A DNA stretch of 64,000 nt from Perkinsus olseni (lineage: Eukaryota; Perkinsozoa; Perkinsida; Perkinsidae). The translations under genes were made by a program, and so were the position numbers. Within the stretch, counting starts at the first letter, position 1. Every line of letters starts with the position of its first letter. The stretch lies in the NCBI GenBank assembly GCA_013115135.1, contig JABANP010000002.1, positions 62,001 to 126,000 on the forward strand. Reading direction: 5' to 3'. This document shows positions 59,970 to 64,000 of this stretch, one piece after another. Below the pieces are notes generated by a model. It was not told where the DNA came from. It was given only the letters and a program-made list of their open reading frames with translations, and did not search any database.

Positions 59970-60620
59970 TATCAACTGTGATGCTGCCGATGCATAGGTG
60001 ATGGTAGCATATACTGGTGGTTTGGTTGGACCTGGTCGTGGCAGGTACTATTATTGTAGTATCGTAAACTGCTGCTGCTGCTCAGAATTTGATTACTACA
60101 ACGGCCGAGTTGAAGCCGGTAAAAAACAACAATAGGAGACTTTCTACCGTTCCCCTCTTCCGCTGATGTCTGAGTAGTTCATAAGTTCAACTTTGGTAAT
60201 TTCATTATGCATATTACGTTTCAAACAAAGGGCCTGTGTTGAGCTTGAGTGCGAATTGATGGTTTTGTTGATACCAACTTTTCCGCAACTTGTGTCCTGC
60301 AGCTTTGAATGCCAGGTCGGCTACCTGCTCCTCATCGAGTGACAAGGCCTGATGGGAAAGCATCTTCAGTGCTGTTTGGACGACTGAGGAAGCCTCCCGC
60401 TCCCGAGCCCCTGGGAGAATCTACGGGAGTCCGGCTGAGGGGTGGGAGTCTTAGCTCGGTTGTGCTCAGAGGCCAGTGAGGGTTGCTGCTGTTTTAGTAC
60501 CACCGACGAGGTACGCTAATGACGTTGGCAGATTCACAAGGGTGGACAGTAGAGATCATTACCAGGACGTCTCAGTTGTAGGTGGACGACTCAGTACCGG
60601 TGTAGAGAACTGCCGAGTGA
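59970..60620. other. Intergenic, with possible 3' end of the dioxygenase gene
   Basis: A short open stretch near 60010-60150 (GLVGPGRGRYYY) could be the last exon of the dioxygenase. Otherwise no coding block is seen. Confidence 0.35.
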
Positions 60621-60624
60621 TCAG

Positions 60625-63142
60625 ATGAATTCACTACAGTTGGAGACCTATATAGGAGACCTTGGCCATCGCCAGAAAAAGGGACAAGTCGTGGACGTTG
60701 ACCAGGAGTGGTCTCGAGTTTTGGCACGAATGAGGAATCTAGGTGAGCGGCTTGATGCCCTTCCTAGAGTGGAAGGGGTTTTGATAGGTCCGTCGGTGTC
60801 GGCAGTATCGATGGTGAGGTTGGTCAAGCACCTGTCAGTGTGCAAGCGATTGCCTCCTGCCGAGGACATACTTGGGGTCTTCGAAGCATGCCTTCTGGTT
60901 GACAACTCTATGGAGTACTCGTCGCAGTGGTTCAGTCTGGGGACGTTGAGCAGGTAATTGACGGGGAGCTAGTCAAGGGTCTCTGCTTGAGTCGGGATAT
61001 TTTGGTGAAGGCAATGTTAGCTTATCTGCGGTTGTAAGACAATTCCGCTTTCTTCTATAATAGGACTCCTAATATTAGAATTTGAATGGAATTTTATTGG
61101 AATTGGAGGGATTAGTTGCGAAGATACTGAAGCACGTGGAGCGGTCCTTAGCGTAGAAAGTTGTTCACCAATGTTCAGTGTATTCTGTTGATGATGGAAT
61201 TGTAGCATGAAATTTTATCTGGTCGATTTGCCGTGCTTCTCCGGGTAGGTTCAGCTTGCATCTGTCCAAGTTGTGCTCTTCATTCTCGCGTGAGTCGAGC
61301 GGTTTGAAGGGAAGCAAGACGAGGGTGCTCAACTCTGGCACTATCGATCGTGTATCATGCTGAGGGTGATGCTGTGGTCGTAGAGTTTTACCTTCGCTGC
61401 AGATTGCCCACGTGATCGAGGTGAAGATAAGAGAGCACATGACGAGTAGCACTGGCAAGAGGCTCCCCCTGAAACCAAGGTAACAGTGAGCACGGAGTAC
61501 GGTGAGCTGTTATGTACTGCATCAGGACAGTGTCGAAGTTGTGTCTGGCGATGGCCCAGTTGCAGAGGTGGAAGGACCTCGAGGCTTGGCGTGCTCTCAT
61601 GCTGCTCATCACGGCCTGTGTTAGGGATATGGATCAGGAGCATGTGAGCTCGTACCGTCTTGGTTCGGGACTGAGGTTGAGGTCTCGGATGGCTGTTGCT
61701 ACCCTTTGTATGAGTAGTGCCAACGATCGTATGATCGAACCAGTCTTAGCAGTGGTTGCAAGAACCTTGCTCTCTGTGCTTGGCGTGAATAAATAGAGAT
61801 TAGTACATGTGGGTGCACTGTGTAGGGTTGGTGAGGGTAAGGAAACGGTACACTAGGTAGCGAACGATTAGTGTTGTTCAGATACAGCACTGTACTTATG
61901 CGATATACCGTCTACTATCCCAAGTACCGGAGGGCACTTCTATGGGGGAGTTGGCAGCCCATGCAGTTGATGTCAATGAGCAGCTGGCGAATCAGGCCAG
62001 AGCATTGCTGCCCATGGCCAAGCATCCACGTAACCTCATGAACATACTCGTATCGTGTGACAGGACGACTAAGGTAGCTCGGCGAAGGGGGTTCGTTCGG
62101 AGACTGCTCGACCATCGTACGTGGATCCCCGACGCCTGCGTGGACGAACTTGCCAAAACCGCATCAGGCTTCTATTCCCTTTGGGCTCGGTCTTCTCTCA
62201 CTCTTTCGCGTCGAGTGCGGTGAACGTGTACAACGCGACTGGGAGAAGGTGTAAAGATTGGTAGTCTAGCTCGTGCCCGTATTGAGGGCGTTAGAGTCGA
62301 GCAAGCCTTGGTGTTTGCGCGGCGAACTGTTACTACAGGTTGCTTTTTTGAGGTGGAGTTTAGTGGGCCAAAGCCGTGATGTCCGCCTGTTGGTGGAGGC
62401 CTCACGGAAGATACTAGCTGCTGCTGAGGATGGTACGGCAAGTGCTGCTCAGCTGCTGCTCGCCACGGCCCATCTCCTTCAGAGTGGGATACGATATTTG
62501 CCGAGTGCAGCTGCATGGACGTCTATCGGGTGGCAACTGTACTACTGCCACACGATGAGCTCGGCGATAGTCTCACACGCAGTAGGTGGATATCAGGCGG
62601 AGCGAAGCGTATCATGTTATTCTATTTTCAGTGTTGAGATCAGCCTGGGTCCGAGCGATCGAGGAAGGGCCGAAGCCGTCTGGTAGTGTTATGCGGCGAG
62701 TGGCGAGTATATTATCGTTGGAGGAAGAGCTGAAGGACTCTCCCCTGCATGTTTCTGAGCATTCACAACGTGACGTTTCTTGGAAGCAACAGACGTCGGG
62801 TTCGAACCGGCGTCTTGTTCTCTCGGAAGGCGGTTGCATTGACAGTGTTGTTACCGTTAGTACCGGTTGGTAGCGGTTTAGTCTACAAACAGTCCAGTGT
62901 CAATTTTAGTTTTGTCTCCGCCATGGACCGGCGACGAGCTGTGAGAAGGCGGGTTGACTTCCTGTGTAAAGGTGATCAGCAAGAGCTCGAAGAGGGTGAA
63001 GGAGGATGATCGAAAGTACTGAAGTGAGGAGGTATGTGTTGTGAGATGCTCTGTCTGTAGGAACCCTCTGGCCACCTTGGACGTGGAGGCGTTCCTTGCA
63101 GGCATCAATGAGTTGGATGAATTCTCCGCGACTGAGATGTAG
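60625..63142 (+). CDS. Large helical protein, uncharacterised
   Basis: Blocks on the plus strand: LETYIGDLGHRQKKGQVVDV and MRNLGERLDALPRVEGVLIG (60640-60790), KLCLAMAQLQRWKDLEAWRA with LMLLITACVRDMDQEH (61533-61640), MIEPVLAVVARTLLSVLGVN (61730), LAAHAVDVNEQLANQARALL with HPRNLMNILVSCDRTTKVAR (61950-62080), LLVEASRKILAAAEDGTASA (62390), MDRRRAVRRRVDFLCK (62923) and finally NPLATLDVEAFLAGINELDE to a TAG ending at 63142. The texture is repeated amphipathic helices, as in organellar RNA-binding helical-repeat proteins, but I see no defining motif. Introns were only partly placed, and the gene could be two. Confidence 0.42.
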
Positions 63143-64000
63143 TTGTAGTGCATAGCTTTGCCCTTCCTAGTACTGGAAGTCCCGCTGTCAGCTACTCGGC
63201 AGGGGACGGGTGCAAGGTGTATGTTGGTGGACTGGATGATGCCTGTCATTTCGATGAGCTCAGACGGCGGCGGGTCGGTACTATCATTAACTGTGCCGGA
63301 GCTCAGTGTAGGTTGGGATCGTCCCTGGTGGGTGCCTGTTCACTGCCGTGTGCTTTAGGCGCACTTGCACGTCTGCAGGCTGATGTGGTTGGTGGGCCGA
63401 ACCCTTACAAGGATGTCAGGTTTCAGGAAGAATGCTACAAGGAGAAGCTGGGTGATAATATCGAGTAGGCGTATCTTAGCGAGCTGTGTTATGCACGCAT
63501 CGACCTAAGATACCTGTCCATCGCTGCTGAAGATATGCCCCGATACCCCATCGAGAGGCACTTCAAAGAGGTCCGTGGTGGAAACTGGAAATCCCCCGTC
63601 CATGCCGTCCGCTCAGGTATCGGAATGCTTAGACCGAGCCGTCACTGCCGGTCGTTCCGTGTTGATCCACTGCATGCAGGGCTTCAATAGAAGCTGTGTG
63701 TTGCTCTGTGCATGGCTTTGCGGGGGTAACCGAGGACCTAAAATGGTGAGGTTGTGGTATTCGTCCTTTCCGGTGAAAATTGCCCTTCAGAGCCTGTGCC
63801 AAGCAGTGGAACTGCTGGCGTCTCGAAGGCGGCATGTCCTCAGCAATCGGGGGTTCCTGGCCAAGCTGGTCGATCACTATTGGCCCCCTAGCGCAGAGGA
63901 GATCAAGTGCAGTGTTGGTAATAATGCCGGTGCTGGGATTCGAACCTGGGTGGTCCAGGGTGTCGTCTCAGGTCCTCGTATTGACCTTTATGAGCAGATG
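63143..64000 (+). CDS. Dual-specificity protein phosphatase, 3' end beyond window
   Basis: The first block KVYVGGLDDACHFDELRRRR with VGTIINCAG (63215-63300) matches the start of the DSP fold. Then comes IDLRYLSIAAEDMPRYPIER with HFKE (63500-63570), and after an intron QVSECLDRAVTAGRSVLIHC with MQGFNRSCVLLCAWLCG (63616-63725). HCMQGFNRS is the HCx5RS signature; the catalytic Cys codon is near 63671. After a GTAACC donor and CTTCAG acceptor comes SLCQAVELLASRRRHVLSNR followed by GFLAKLVDHYWPPSAEEIKC (63799-63913), then a 41-nt intron (63918-63958). No ATG is open in the first block, so an upstream exon is missing. The downstream part runs off the window. It dephosphorylates Ser/Thr/Tyr residues; the substrate is unknown. 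Confidence 0.85.

Noticed and set aside
62790..62830. Another T-arm-like sequence (GTCGGGTTCGAACCGGCGTC)
   Set aside because: It is a simple palindrome around TTCGAA and does not match the B box at the last positions. It may be coding.

Overview
This is nuclear DNA of a unicellular eukaryote, most likely an alveolate of the Perkinsus (perkinsozoan) type. The reasons are gene style and content. Genes are compact and intron-rich, with GT-AG introns mostly 40-80 nt long, base composition is near 50% GC, and the standard code is used. The NAD(P) transhydrogenase is a beta-then-alpha fusion as in apicomplexans and Entamoeba. The strongest coding segments with conserved motifs were joined by hand at plausible GT/AG sites; no transcript data were available, so exon edges in weak genes are provisional and the organism call is an inference.

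Layout. From 0 to about 40.5 kb nearly all recognisable genes lie on the minus strand: a LisH/OFD1-like centriolar protein (51-525), the mitochondrial RNA helicase SUV3 (1950-4409), a large HEAT-like protein (4757-8052), class I DAHP synthase of the shikimate pathway (9194-11028), a Rab GTPase (about 12.7-13.5 kb), several uncharacterised and coiled-coil genes (14-25 kb), a SAC3/GANP mRNA-export protein with FG repeats (28.2-30.9 kb), UFD1 (about 32.2-34.3 kb), a MED21-like Mediator subunit (34.5-35.2 kb), membrane proteins (35.8-39.5 kb) and the p23 co-chaperone (39.7-40.5 kb). Plus-strand exceptions are a small type I membrane protein (1221-1775) and an uncharacterised gene at 15.1-17.3 kb.

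From 41 to 52.4 kb the plus strand carries a TEY MAP kinase and two tandem, intronless NAD(P) transhydrogenase genes. The second has a one-base frame break. From 53 to 57.2 kb the minus strand has a coiled-coil protein, an unknown protein, a secretory cyclophilin and a CHCHD2/10-like protein. From 57.2 kb to the end the plus strand carries small coding segments, a TauD/TfdA-family dioxygenase, a helical unknown and a dual-specificity phosphatase cut by the window edge.

Other sequence. There are two related palindromic elements (32.7 and 44.5 kb), a mariner-like MITE (31.1 kb), a decayed copy of a SAC3 exon (25.4 kb), and a set of short introns that each carry a tRNA B-box-like sequence. The neighbouring genes do not form a pathway; they are housekeeping genes from unrelated processes.
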